A DNA stretch of 64,000 nucleotides from Asterias rubens (GCF_902459465.1 NC_047066.1:6298377-6362376); one strand, 5' to 3'. Positions 1 through 11,465 are shown, numbered from the stretch's first letter. Program-made: numbers and translations. Notes: generated by a model not told the origin, from the sequence alone.

Positions 1-420
1 ATATTTCAAAGCCTATTACCAGGGCCCAGTTTCAATGCTTTGTATATACCACAATTGAGTCCATTATGCAGATTAGTTGCAGTCTATTCTGATTTAGTGA
101 CCTGTCAATTCTTGATAAACAAAATGCGCCTGTTGGCATGGCCGGTCGAAAGTAAGTGAAACAATCAACCGTGTTAAAAAAACATTTTCTGTAAAAGATA
201 TCTCTTTTGATTTGTTGATCTGTTTCAAACAAATTCAACAAATTTTTGAATAACTGTGTAACATTTCTACACACTATGGCTATCTGTTTTTGATTTGCAT
301 TTATGGCTTTTCCATAGTTTTCCAATCGTGGTTGACAAAAACTCGGGCAGTGACGTTGCCACAGAAAGGTCTATATAAACCAAAGACCATGTATTGACTA
401 ATTGAAGTGCAGCCATTTTG

Positions 421-426
421 TTTATT
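421..426 (-). terminator. Candidate poly(A) signal for the F-box gene
   Basis: AATAAA on the minus strand (TTTATT on plus), about 290 nt downstream of the stop codon at 714-716. It is the first canonical hexamer after the stop that I noticed. A single hexamer in AT-rich DNA is weak evidence. The rest of 1-713 shows no gene. Confidence 0.35.
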
Positions 427-713
427 ACTAGTCCAATCAATGAAACCAAACTAAGCAGGAAGAATAATTAGGTCTCTTTATCTTTTAAAACAAGAACTAT
501 TCCTGACAATTGGTTTGTGGTAACACTATGTGTGTATCTATTTGCGGGGTAGATAATGTTCTTTTGAGAACTTGTCTTGCTTTACATACTATTCATTGTG
601 TGTACAGGGAACCAGACATGATGGCCACACCATGATAAAAACCATCACAGATATTTGCTCACAGGTAATTGTACACAATGAATCAAACACCATAAAACAA
701 CTCGGGGGCATCT

Positions 714-3700
714 TTAGCTGTCCATCGGGTAACTCCGCCAATATTGTCTCCAGGACCGAGGCACTTTACAGAGTTTCAAGTGCGGCCCCGACCATTTGTT
801 ATTATGTAGGGAGGTGGTGCACCCGGGAGCATCTTCCTCGTTGGCGAAGCAGCACGTCCAGTAGTGCCTCCCGATCTCACCGTTCTTGTAGTAGATCTTG
901 GGATGCCAGCGGCAGAGCGAGACGTCCCCTCTGGGGTCCCGGATCTTGCCACACTGCATGCAGGGATCTTCTCTGTACGGGGATTCCTCCGACCACTTGG
1001 AGTCGGTGCCCTTGATGTCAAATTTTTCTATGAGCCACTTGAAGTCCTTGCAGGCACACTTCAGCGAGGCAAGGTCCTTGGTGATGAGATTGCAGAAGAT
1101 CTGCGCCACGATGTAGTCCGGGACACGCCCGAGGGGATAGTCCTGCTTCACCTCTCCGAATTCATTGAGTTCCACGTCGCTGTCGTCGCTGTCACTGTCG
1201 TCCTCGTCCGATAAGACTAGCGGTGACTGAAGGATCAGGTAGCGCAGATGACTGTACTTGTCCGGGTCAACGTACCTTTTCTGTCTGAAGCGTTTGATAG
1301 GCTTGGTGTTAACGACCTCAGTCTCTTTTCGCTTGACGGCATGCTGAGGTAAATCTCTACATGTTGTGCCGTCGACTGGTGGCGTCGGAGACACTGTAAC
1401 CTGGCTGGTCTTGGTGTCGAGGTTGGATGAACTCTGGATGTCTCCTTGAACCTCTTGGACTCTACTGTCTGAACTTTGGGTTGCTGGAGGCATTGGCACA
1501 GAACTCCTTACCTCTGAAGCAGGGGATGGCTGTCTTCGAATCCAGTCTAGTAATAGGCTCATCTGGGAAAGGAACAAGGCCTGATCTGCATTGTTCTCCC
1601 GGCGTTTTAACAAAGCGGAGAGATGTCTTGAGAAGGCAACTTTGTCATCGCTGTGGCCGATATGAGAGGAATTAATTGCTACTACCTCAGACGAAGGCAG
1701 ACCACCGCATGCCCCCAGGGCTGAGGGAAGATGCAATAAGTCATTGGATTTCAAAACTGCTTGTATACAATCAAACGAATCGGAAAGTCCACTAGAACTT
1801 GATGAGGATGATGAATCATCCGTATCTGGGTTTGAATGGCAGTCTGCAGATTCTTTCGGATCTTCTTTGGGATCCTCATCGATAGAAAGGCCATTTGAAG
1901 TCTGAGCACCAGAGAAGAAAGAGGGAAGCTCCGTTTTGTGGAAGTTGGTTTCATGCATTTCGTCTTCTTTAGGAAGATCCTTCTCACTGGAGGAGCTACA
2001 TGTAGACAAAGGCTCGTTACGAACACAGTTGCTACGGCTGTTAAAAGCTCTGACAAAATCCAACGTTGTGCCGCTGGCAAGTTGCGACTCTTCATCGCTA
2101 CTGCTGCTGTAGCAGTCACTCAAACAGGGACTTTGTCCTCCGACCAAAAGCTCTTCCATTGGACGACCCGTCGCTGTGGACGCGTTACGTTCTGCAGAGT
2201 CAGTTCTGAATTCACCAAGCTGCTGGCTGCAGCGTTGGCTGTAAATATCGGTGTCGATAGAGTGGCTGGCCTGAAGAATCTCACCGATCAAAGGCTGAAT
2301 CGGATCGGGATTCTCTAATTGAGAAACTGATTGGCAGTGTTCCGCTGTCTGGGTAATCACACACACGGGGGGAAGGTCGGGTCTATTGCACTGAACGTCC
2401 AGGACCTCTTCGTCAGAAGACATGCCTTGAATCGTGGAGACATTGTCGGTTATCATACTTTTGTTTCCTGGACTCAATGTCAAGGATTGTCCTGCTGGTT
2501 GACAGTCCGAGGAAGGACTAAGTGAAGCATCTACGGATGCGTCAACTACCGTGTTGCCAGAAAGATTAAGTGTGTCCTTTCCTGTCAACGAAGCATTGCC
2601 ATCATCTGTTTGTTGCTCTGCATCGGACTCAGATGAGTTGTCATGTAATGGTTCCAACACAAATGTATCGACACATACTGACCTTCCTTGGTCTCTAAGA
2701 TGTGGTGAACGGTTTTCGTTTAAGCAAAAGGAATCGGCCGTTCTTAACCCAGACTTATACGATTCTGTCACTTCATCTTTACTTAAACTGCAGTCCGATG
2801 TATCTTCCTGAGGGATCCCATTAGTTGGCTCGTCTTGAGTTGAAGCCCTTTCACAATTGACAATCACTTCACGAGACAACTCCATTGAGCTGCATTCAAT
2901 AACATGCGGATCGGAACCTTTTTCTGTCGAAAAGTCTTGGTTGACACTTTCTTGCAAGATTTCAATCGATTCGGAGTCGACATCCATTGACGAATCCCTG
3001 TCTTCTCTTTGTGTTTGAGAGTTTGAGACTTTGTCTGCAGTGCTACGTCCATCATTTGACTTAGTCAGGACTCTGCTTTTGATATGATCTTGCTCCGGTA
3101 TTCCACACTCCTGATGTGCTTGAATAATTTCCGATCTGCACATCAGTTCCGTCGTGGAAGAGTCAACTTGAACTTCAGAATTTTTAAGTTCAGACCCGAT
3201 TGTGTCCGTTTTACTACTACTGTTGCCAACCTCGCAACGAGTCCTGTAATTTGATTCCTGTTGAAACCTCAAGATCTCGCTGTGCAGAATTGCTGGAGAA
3301 GAATTGCGAGAGTTCCTGATGATGACCTTTCCCTCTAGTGAGTTTTTCCTGGATAGGGCGGGGCTACTGTGAACACTGCCCTTTTTGTAGTTTGTTTTGC
3401 CCTTGAGCTTCCAACGTCCCGGGGATGAACTACGGCTGTTTGGCGTGGTCTGTGTCTCAAACTGCTGGATTCGTCTGAGCACGGGAATGTGTGGGAATTC
3501 ATCATTTATCTCCCAAGGAAGATTTTCCTTGTCTGGGAAAATGTCGAGCAAGTTCTTCTCATCCACAGATTTCAACGGAGTGTCCTCCGCATTGCCGTTC
3601 ATCTGCTGGTCCCTTGTGCTGCTGCTGCTACCGATTACCGACTTACAGCTCTCTGACAGTTCCACAGATTTGATTTTGTCTCCGTGCTGCTGAGACGCGG

Positions 3701-4022
3701 GACCACAGGGAAGAGACATTTTACGCTGCGGCTGTGACTTCACAAGGGCAATGTTTACAGAGGAGACAAAGGTCCTCCTGGACAGTCTTTTGACTCTCCC
3801 CTGGAGGTAATCACACGACTTGTTCAGTTCATGCTGGCTAGACGACGACCGAGGCTCTCGAGTGACATTGTGGGCGAGCTGGACTGACGACACTGATTTA
3901 AAGAGATTCCCGCTTCCTGATGGACATCCTGATCTAAGCTTTTTGGGACGCTGTATGGTGCCCTCTGTATAGGAGCGGATCCTAGTGGCACAAATGCCAG
4001 GCTGTATTGGAAGGTCTTCCAT
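714..4022 (-). CDS. F-box only protein 34/46-like
   Basis: Probable substrate-receptor subunit of an SCF (SKP1-CUL1-F-box) ubiquitin ligase. The frame is open for 1102 residues on one coding exon. I start it at the ATG at 4022-4020 because its context (GCCATGG) is a strong Kozak match; the frame extends seven codons upstream with no ATG. Residues 966-1004 (beginning RVPDYIVAQIF) are an F-box. Residues 1016-1073 form a Cys/His-rich block with YREDPC, GDVSLCRWHPK and WTCC, which I recognise from the C-terminus of vertebrate FBXO34/FBXO46. The first 900 or so residues are low-complexity, rich in Ser, Asp and Glu, with a poly-Ser run near residue 740 and an acidic run just before the F-box; they have no recognisable fold. 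The protein is longer than vertebrate FBXO34 (about 700 residues). The exon probably begins at 4142, after an acceptor AG preceded by a pyrimidine tract. FBXO34 and FBXO46 may not be distinguishable in an invertebrate. Confidence 0.86.
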   Translation of the reverse strand: MEDLPIQPGICATRIRSYTEGTIQRPKKLRSGCPSGSGNLFKSVSSVQLAHNVTREPRSSSSQHELNKSCDYLQGRVKRLSRRTFVSSVNIALVKSQPQRKMSLPCGPASQQHGDKIKSVELSESCKSVIGSSSSTRDQQMNGNAEDTPLKSVDEKNLLDIFPDKENLPWEINDEFPHIPVLRRIQQFETQTTPNSRSSSPGRWKLKGKTNYKKGSVHSSPALSRKNSLEGKVIIRNSRNSSPAILHSEILRFQQESNYRTRCEVGNSSSKTDTIGSELKNSEVQVDSSTTELMCRSEIIQAHQECGIPEQDHIKSRVLTKSNDGRSTADKVSNSQTQREDRDSSMDVDSESIEILQESVNQDFSTEKGSDPHVIECSSMELSREVIVNCERASTQDEPTNGIPQEDTSDCSLSKDEVTESYKSGLRTADSFCLNENRSPHLRDQGRSVCVDTFVLEPLHDNSSESDAEQQTDDGNASLTGKDTLNLSGNTVVDASVDASLSPSSDCQPAGQSLTLSPGNKSMITDNVSTIQGMSSDEEVLDVQCNRPDLPPVCVITQTAEHCQSVSQLENPDPIQPLIGEILQASHSIDTDIYSQRCSQQLGEFRTDSAERNASTATGRPMEELLVGGQSPCLSDCYSSSSDEESQLASGTTLDFVRAFNSRSNCVRNEPLSTCSSSSEKDLPKEDEMHETNFHKTELPSFFSGAQTSNGLSIDEDPKEDPKESADCHSNPDTDDSSSSSSSSGLSDSFDCIQAVLKSNDLLHLPSALGACGGLPSSEVVAINSSHIGHSDDKVAFSRHLSALLKRRENNADQALFLSQMSLLLDWIRRQPSPASEVRSSVPMPPATQSSDSRVQEVQGDIQSSSNLDTKTSQVTVSPTPPVDGTTCRDLPQHAVKRKETEVVNTKPIKRFRQKRYVDPDKYSHLRYLILQSPLVLSDEDDSDSDDSDVELNEFGEVKQDYPLGRVPDYIVAQIFCNLITKDLASLKCACKDFKWLIEKFDIKGTDSKWSEESPYREDPCMQCGKIRDPRGDVSLCRWHPKIYYKNGEIGRHYWTCCFANEEDAPGCTTSLHNNKWSGPHLKLCKVPRSWRQYWRSYPMDS

Positions 4023-4142
4023 GGCTCTGGGAAAATGAATCAACTTATTGGAGTATAGTCACATCCATCGGAGATGCTGCTTGGTGAGCTGGTAGGAGTC
4101 ATTACTACAGTTACTCTACAGATCCCTTGGAGATGTTGATAC
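3978..4142 (-). promoter_or_regulatory. 5' UTR part of the F-box gene exon with a short upstream ORF
   Basis: On the minus strand an acceptor-like stretch (pyrimidine-rich, then AATCAG) ends at 4143, so the exon plausibly starts at 4142. Between it and the chosen start at 4022 lies an upstream ATG whose frame encodes 20 residues (MTPTSSPSSISD...). It terminates at a TGA about 17 nt before the main ATG. Such an upstream ORF could dampen translation. This is inferred from position only. Confidence 0.35.
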
Positions 4143-4769
4143 CTGATTCGTGATACAAAAAAGAGAAGATTCAGATTAGAATATTGCAGGTTACTTGAAA
4201 CAGTCAGTGACAAGTATTTAAGCATGTGGTTTCAAATATACACTACTCTGAATTAATAAGATTGTCAATAAAAAGCTACGTTTCGTCAATTCGGTGCTAT
4301 AAAGTTACGACACACAGGGAGTTTTTTCAGGCAACCAATTGCACTGTTTGCAAAAGGAAAAATTTGGTAGCGCAAAAGACATTCTTTTGGCTATAATTAA
4401 CTTTTTTCAAGAAAGTACACAAATTGAATTTTGAATGGATTTTCTTATTCAAAATCTTTTGGTTGCCTGGAAATTGCCTCGTGCGAAACGGCATTAAGTT
4501 TGTTAATTGCAAATTTATATCCAACATGTCGAAAAAGATTGTTGAATGAAAAATGCATACATTGTATCTAGGCCTTAAAACAAAAATACACAAACAAATG
4601 TTTTACTTAGAAAATGACTGTTTCTTTTCACCAAAAAAACACAAACTTTTGAGACCACTAATAAACTCAATAAACTCAATTTACTAGGGGCTCTGAAGTA
4701 TGCAAAACTAAATTAAATCAAGAAAAACTGCACTTAGTCCTGATCCAACAATTCAAACTAACAAGTAAA
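4143..4769. other. No gene seen
   Basis: AT-rich DNA, probably the intron upstream of the F-box coding exon. I see no coding signal. Confidence 0.5.
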
Positions 4770-4946
4770 GGCCGGATCACACAGGCCCTGGCAACGAGAG
4801 CAAAAACAAGAGTGATAAAAATGCACGCCATTGATTGGTTGATTGGCTCCACACAGAATACGCCCACGCTTACATGTTTTCAACTAATCAAGGGCATGCA
4901 TTGTTATCGTTCTCATTTTCGTTCTCGTGGCCTGTGTGACCCGGCC
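4770..4946. mobile_element. Small inverted-repeat element (MITE)
   Basis: Ends GGCCGGATCACACAGGCC and GGCCTGTGTGACCCGGCC are near-perfect inverted repeats about 177 bp apart. Internal sequence is also partly symmetrical (CAACGAGAGCAAAAACAAGAG against CTCATTTTCGTTCTCGTGG). Weaker pairing continues outward to about 4735 and 4972. There is no coding capacity. Confidence 0.7.
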
Positions 4947-5604
4947 CTATTACTTGTATGAATCAGGATACACAATAATCAATTTAGTTTTTCCTCAAGT
5001 TCTTTGGGCTTTTTGTCATCAAATAACTTGGAAGGCCCGGAACATGCAATGCTTTTAAACTACTTCAGGTCAGGCTAAAATATAACTATAAAAAATACAC
5101 AATTATTTACTCAGTATTAGTAGGCCTACTAAAATCTATGGAATATAGAAAATAAAATAAAAAGTTCCAGTTGACCATTTGAAACTAACAAATGTGTTAC
5201 TGGGTAATTCAAATCACAATTAAGAAAAGAGAAAAATACATGGAGATTTTGTAACCCTGCAAGAAATAAAAAAAGGTTCACAGATTAATATTCACAAACA
5301 AGATTAATATTTAAACACAGTAAACAAATGAAAATGTAATTCAACGCATTCATGAACATCACAGGAGAAACACTTAATGTACATCGCAATATGTTTTGTC
5401 ATCAGTTATACCATGTTATACGCAATTCCATCAAGAGCATTCTGTTCTTGCACTCCGTTCTTGCACTCCAAACAAAATGAAGCAAAAAACTACTTTCACC
5501 AAGTAGGTAAACAGGCCTCAAAATGAAATAGCACACAGCACCGGTACCTATAACAATTGCTGTGGTGCCCTGTGCTTTTTGCTGTGGTGCCCTCCACAAG
5601 GTTC

Positions 5605-5965
5605 CAATACAAACTTACATTTTCCTCATAGAAGTGCCCCTACCCAGAGAAAAATTTACAGTCAAACTTCAAGAGCAAAGTTCACATGCCTGCAAATTTC
5701 ACTCTTATGCAAATTAATCCAGCCCCACAAACTTACATTTTCGTTATAGAAGTGTCCCTTACCAGAGAGGAAAGTTACACTGCCCCTTCAAGGGTGAAGT
5801 TTCAGGCATGCAAGTTCACACATAAATGCAAATTAATCCATGCCCACAAACTTACATTTTCCTCATAAAAGTGTCCCTTACCAGAGAGGAAAGTTACACT
5901 GTCCCTTCAAAAGCGAAAGTTCAAGGCCTGCAAGTTCACACTATATGCAAATTAATCCATGCCCA
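5605..5965. repeat. Three tandem copies of a 120-bp unit
   Basis: The landmark AAACTTACATTTT recurs near 5610, 5729 and 5849. Each unit also carries GTCCCTTACCAGAGAGG-like and ATGCAAATTAATCC blocks. The flanks of about 650 bp on the left and 900 bp on the right show only simple repeats such as the GAATGAAT run near 6090-6125. A lone diverged unit lies near 23080-23270. Confidence 0.75.
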
Positions 5966-6881
5966 CAAATTCCGAATAACAGATCATCCATTTACTTGAC
6001 TGACAGTACTACAAGTGCAGTTGTCACCTTGTAAATTAGGCACCAAACCCCCTCGGGGCCAATCAATTATGGCTACTGGCCTGACTGATGAATGGATGAA
6101 TGTGTGAATGAATAAATGAATGAATGGAACAGGTGGATTCAAGCTACAGAGGGCAGGCTTGTATTTATTTTGACAGGTGACCCAAATAGGAAAATAATGC
6201 TACCAGGTCATCCCTTATTAGAGATATTATGTGAATGCCTTGACAATAGCATAGCATCCATGTGCTATTGTGTTGGATTGTGCAGACACTGATGTGCGAT
6301 GAATTTGGATTTTATCGAGGGAACTATTTTGTTTTTGTGAGCCATTTCATGCATCATTTATTTTGTTGATAAATTGATCATAATTGGCACTATCCACACA
6401 CTTATTGTTTACTTGATTTTTGTTTGTAAAAATAAAGTTTTCTTACTCTTATTATTATATTATTGAAAACAGCATGCATCAATTTAACATCAAAATCATT
6501 CAAAATAGTAAGGAGAGATAGAGAGGGGGGGGGGGGAGAGAAATGCATGGTCAATAAAATGCAAAACACACAATCATTGAATCATAGAATCGAAATAAAT
6601 GTATAAATGACTCAAATTAAAAACAAACTATTTGGTAACACATACTTTGATGTTTTAAAGATGTACATATCTTCAAACTTTGATCTTCAAAAATTTGCTG
6701 TTGCAAACTGCAAACTGCTTACCAACATAAAAGGACCTACATGTATGGTATACAAATTTAAAAAACGGTTCATGTCATTACATTTCGACCCTAGCAGAGT
6801 ATTTCTCAAGTCAAAGACTTAAGAAAAAGACTCTGCTTTTGTAGTAGATGTAAGGCCATTCAAATTGTTCAGCTTCTTTAA

Positions 6882-7809
6882 AGGCAGTGGACACTATTGG
6901 TAATTACTCAAAATATGTTTTAGCATAAAATGCCGACGTCATTTTCTTGACAGAATTATTTTGCCCGAGTATAAGATCGCGCAGAAAAACATGTGTTGAT
7001 CGCGCGTTCCGTAAAAACACTGAGGGTGCCTGACTACAAGCAGACGTTTGAGGGGGTACGTCTCGTGTCAAAGGTCAACTTACAGGCCAATCAGAAAATT
7101 CATGAACGTCACGCGGAAGTAAATGACAGACAAGGAAAAATTACATCGCTGGAGATTTGAAAAACTGATTACTCTGATAGTTGACCAGGTATCGCAGCAA
7201 TCATTGTCACAAAATAACCATTATTTAAACGAGTTTTCTTTGTATTTTTTTCGAACTTATTGAATGTCTTAAAAATTGGTTAACTCACGTGTTTCTTATT
7301 GTTAATATTTTTGACGGATAAAAAAGACGCACGGAAAATTACTGATATTTATTTTTTTTTTAATTGTCGGACTTTGATTGTCTTTTGCTGTTAAATTACT
7401 TGTCAACATCCCCCACCACCTGCGCATTCAAAAGTTAAATAAATGCCCTAGAAATATGAAGTTTTGATCATTTAAATACCTCAATTATCTAACAGGTTGT
7501 TGAGGTCTGTCAAAAATGCTGATGTAAGGGACTCAAAATCTTCTACCTTGATTTATTTTAAAGGCCTGGGCTGTCAAAATTGTGTATAATATCTTACTAG
7601 GTACCTTTTAGTTTATTACAATGTATAAATAAACAAAATAGCTTTCACTTATGAAAATATCAGGGTCCGAATTTCAGACTTACAAATGGTCCACACAATA
7701 AAGAAGATGCCTAAAGCTGAAATTTTCACAGGTTTGTTATCTTATGCATGCTGAGATACACCAAGTGAGAAGACTGGTCTTTGACAATTACCAATAGTGT
7801 CCACTGTCT
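6882..7809. mobile_element. Long member of the TTAA-flanked MITE family (family A)
   Basis: Begins AGGCAGTGGACACTATTGG after TTAA and ends with the inverse, ACCAATAGTGTCCACTGTCT, before TTAA. At about 930 bp it is much longer than the other copies (about 370 bp). Its middle (roughly 6920-7650) is unrelated to them and non-coding, so it is either a fuller progenitor or a copy with an insertion. Confidence 0.75.
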
Positions 7810-8541
7810 TTAAACTTTTATTTACAGCTCTTTTCATACAAACAAAATTTACCTTGAAAATTGATTTTGATACTTTCAGCTAAAGACCCTGCGCCCTACA
7901 CAGCTATGATGGGTCCCTGATGATGATCATTGCATGGGTGTAAACCTGAAATGAAAAATAACAATACAAATTTAATTTATTTAATTTAATTAACTAAAAC
8001 ATTTGTCAGAAAGCAGAAAATCCGAATAAAGTAGGATGAATATTATGCTTGGTTACAGGGCTCAATTCAGTTTCAATCTTGAGTTATGCTGTTGAAAAGA
8101 AGTTGGCGGAAAAAGGAGGAAGTGGGCGAGTTGGGGGTGGGAATGGGGGGGGGGGTGGGAAATGAGCAAAAAGTCTGCTGGTGCACGAACAGTGACAACA
8201 CCTATCTGTAAAAATTATAATGCAGGTCTCAATACATAGTAGTGCTTTTTCTATGCCCATCAAGCGTCTCAAAGCATCGGAGTTACACAGACATGATGGC
8301 ATTACAATGTACCAGGGGGTAATACTGTGATGGAAACAGGAATCCCATCTTTCGGAAAGTACAATGTACGAAAACAATTTTACACAAAGTTAAAAAATAC
8401 CCCAGTATGCCCATCTTCCACAGACTTTTCTTTGGGAACTCAGCAAGATACAATGTACATGTGTACACATGCTGACTAATTTGCTAGTTTATACAGCATC
8501 TACATGCTTTTGGCAGGCTTCCCCTAATATTCACAAATTCT

Positions 8542-8790
8542 GGGCCCATTTCATGGCTCTGCTTACTGTCGAATTCTGCGCTTACGATCACGATTTCCCG
8601 CTTACGTGCAAGCGCTGAATTCCTGCGCTAGCCTTGTAAGCGTAGAATGCCTAGTAACGTAGAGTATGTACGCGCAGAAGCCAAAATTTGCCGCTAACCC
8701 GGGAAATAGGCTTGCCGTAAGCACAGAATTTCCTGCTTCCGTAAGTGCCGATTCTGTGCAGACGGTAAGCAGAGCCATGAAACTGGGCCC
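8542..8790. mobile_element. GGGCCC-ended MITE (family B), copy 1
   Basis: Ends GGGCCCATTTCATGGCTCTG and CAGAGCCATGAAACTGGGCCC are inverted repeats. The interior is full of GCGCTTACG and CGTAAGCG motifs on both strands. No ORF of note. Confidence 0.8.
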
Positions 8791-8856
8791 TGATGAGTTT
8801 CAATGTACATAGAGACATGGACATACTTTGGGTATCTAGAACTTTGTCAAAGACCA

Positions 8857-9107
8857 GGGCCCAATTTCATGGCTCTGCTTACCGTAAGCACAGAACCCGC
8901 TCTTACGGACAAAGGGAATTCCGTGCTTACACCAAGCGTATTTCACAGATTAGTGGGGAATTTTGGCTTCTGCGCATGCATACTCCATGTTACTAGGCAT
9001 TCTACGCTTTCAAGGCTAGCACAGAAATTCGGCGCTTACCACGTAAGCGCAGAAGGGTGATCGTAGGCGCAGATTACGGCGGTAAGCAGAGCCATGAAAT
9101 TGGGCCC
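8857..9107. mobile_element. Family B MITE, copy 2
   Basis: Same termini as copy 1, only 66 bp further on. The two are similar in length (about 250 bp) but diverged inside, so they look like independent insertions rather than one tandem duplication. Confidence 0.8.
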
Positions 9108-9931
9108 AGTATCTGCACTTGGTACATGTATATCCCAACAAATGTATTTCTGTAACAAGTTGGGATCATTTGGTTATCATAGGTGCAAGAAAATAACAAA
9201 AGATTACAACAAAAATCAGGAAAAATAATTATCAACAAAAATGACAAGGAACGGTTGGTCTGGTTGTATAGAAATTGGATTTGAAACAATGAAAAATTTC
9301 ATATCAACACGCGACTTAATACTTTGACCTTATTATACATACCGTAGTGTACATTGCTTTGGCATGCTTAACTCCTAATATTAATAAATTATGATGTTGT
9401 TTACATTTTAAATTAATACCGGCGTAATTAACTGGGTTGGTACACATACTCTGTAGTCTAAGCTTCATTGGTATGGCTACATATTGGCTAATGACTAATC
9501 ATGCATTGAGTATGTACTCATCCTTCACACTCCACCCTTCTATGCTTCATTAGAGCTTCAACACATGTAACATGTCAGGTTGAGCAAACAGTTACTGTAC
9601 ATGTGTATATACCGTGTACATGGTCGAGGCCATTCGTGCTTTCCATGGTACAGAGCAATAGTGTACTTTGTCATTAATATTTTAAACATAGCTTGGATGA
9701 CCCCAAAAAGGAGTTGAAATAATTTGTATCTGAAAAGCCTACTTGTTATAAAGATGGTATCAATGGTATGCACCTTGCAAAATTATAAGTGCCCCTATTG
9801 ATTAGAAATCAATCAAAATTTACACATTAATATCTCCAAAAAGAAAAAACCCAAACAAACGTGCTTTGGCAAACAAAACCATGTAGAGCAATATTTTGGG
9901 TGAAATTGCGTATCAGATTCCAGTCTTTAAA

Positions 9932-10305
9932 AAGGCAGTGGACACTATTGGTAATTGCTCAAAATAATTATTAGCATAAAACCTTACTCGGTAGTGAGTA
10001 ATGGGGAGAGGTTGGTAGTATAAAACATTGTGAGAAACGCCTCCCTCTGAAGTGAAGTAGTTTTTGAGAAAGAAGTAATTTTCCACGAATTTGATTTCGA
10101 GACATTTCAAGACCTCAAATTTAGAATATGAGGTCTCGAAATCAAGCATATGAAAGCACACAAATTCAGGTGACAAGGGTGTTTTATCTTTCATACTCGC
10201 AACTTCGACAACCAATTGAGCTCAAATTTTCACAGGTTTGCTATTTTATGTTGAGATACACCAGGTGGACTGGTCTTTGACAATTACCAAAAGTGTCCAG
10301 TGTCT
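9932..10305. mobile_element. Family A MITE (TTAA-flanked)
   Basis: Typical about 370-bp copy with inverted ends. It has the conserved interior: ATTTGATTTCGAGAC, an inverted GAGGTCTCGAAATCAAGCAT block, and ACAAGGGTGTTTT. TTAA abuts both ends. Confidence 0.85.
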
Positions 10306-10668
10306 TTAATAATGGAATAATCCAGTACATGTGTATACTGACATGTATACATGCCTGACTAGAGTCTGGAATGCCTGCATATGTTATGCACATTTCCTGG
10401 TTTGATTTTTAGTTCAACTGTATTGCTCCATGATGATACATAGTACACTATAGTTCGTTGTCTCTTTAGAATCGTGAGTTCATGTCAATAAAATGTACAG
10501 TGGAGTGCATACACTAGGCCTACATGTACAATTTTATAGAGCTGCTTAACGGCCGATTTTGTGCTTACTGTACAATTTCTATTTAATAGCGCTGCTAACC
10601 ATACATGTAAGCACACAAAAAGGCATGCTAACGGCGTGATCACATCCACAAATTTTAACTTCATTTAT

Positions 10669-11421
10669 AATAATAATAATAATAATAATAATAATTTACT
10701 GCGGCGCAAGACCAGTCTCTAAGGACAAATGTAATGAAGGCAAGGATAGAGAAAGCAAACGTCTCTCCTATGTGTAGAATGTGCAATAAAGCAGAGGAGA
10801 CTGTATTTCATATTGTTAGCGAATGCAGTAAGATGGCCTAGACGGAGTACAAAGGAACACATGACAAGCTGGCCAAGGTGATTCACTGGGATCTGTGTAA
10901 GAAGTATGGTGTCAAAGTGCTTGCGAAATGGTACGACCATGTTCCGGAGAAAGTTGTAGAGACCGACCAGGTCAAGATCCTATGGGACTTTAACATTCAG
11001 ACCAATCATGTTATACAACATAGGCGTCCGGATGTTGTGCTATTAGATAAGACGAAGAAGATGTGTCATCTCATTGACATAGCTGTGCCAGGTGATATAA
11101 GGGTAGCTTTGAAGGAGATGGAAAAGATCGAGAAGTACCAGGACCTGGCCAGGGAACTTCGTAAGATTTGGCAGGTAAAGGTAAAAGTAGTCCCCGTGGT
11201 GGTTGGAGCACTTGGCACCATTCCCAAAGCACTGGGGAAACATCTAGATGAAATAGGGACAAATGTGAGGGTAGATCTGTTACAGAAGGCAGCGCTTTTG
11301 GGAACAGCGAGGATCCTGAGAAAGACCCTTGAGATCTAAGGCTACGGGACGTAGCCCGACTCGAGTAGTTACCCTCACAAAGGAAAATGAGATCTTTCTT
11401 TTGCATGCTGTGATAAAATGA

Positions 11422-11464
<43 letters not shown>
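10669..11464 (+). mobile_element. 5'-truncated LINE, 3' end of the RT-coding ORF
   Basis: The ORF closes at 11337-11339 and is followed by a short 3' UTR and an AAT-repeat tail (11423-11464), as expected for a non-LTR retrotransposon. Another TAA-repeat run (10669-10695) marks the 5' junction, so it may have landed in or beside an older element. Coding details are in the pseudogene entry. Confidence 0.7.
10696..11339 (+). pseudogene. LINE ORF2 C-terminal fragment with in-frame stop
   Basis: The frame encodes the region after the reverse transcriptase of a LINE polyprotein. An upstream part, with CRMC and later HIVSEC, looks like a CxxC...HxxxxC zinc-knuckle. Then come a TAG at about 10838, KVIHWDLCKKYGV, RRPDVVLLDK, CHLIDIAVPGD, GALGTIPKALGKHL and LLQKAALLGTARILRK. 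These phrases recur in LINE proteins of many marine invertebrates. The single TAG and the lack of an RT domain upstream show a dead, 5'-truncated copy. The 153-residue open stretch from 10878 has no ATG start and should not be taken for a host gene. Confidence 0.75.

Positions 11465-11465
<1 letters not shown>

Noticed and set aside
572..3693. Several plus-strand open frames across the F-box gene
   Set aside because: They are antisense shadows of a well-supported minus-strand coding exon.
10878..11339. 153-residue host gene
   Set aside because: Sequence is a LINE polyprotein C-terminus; frame continues upstream through a TAG and ends in a repeat tail.
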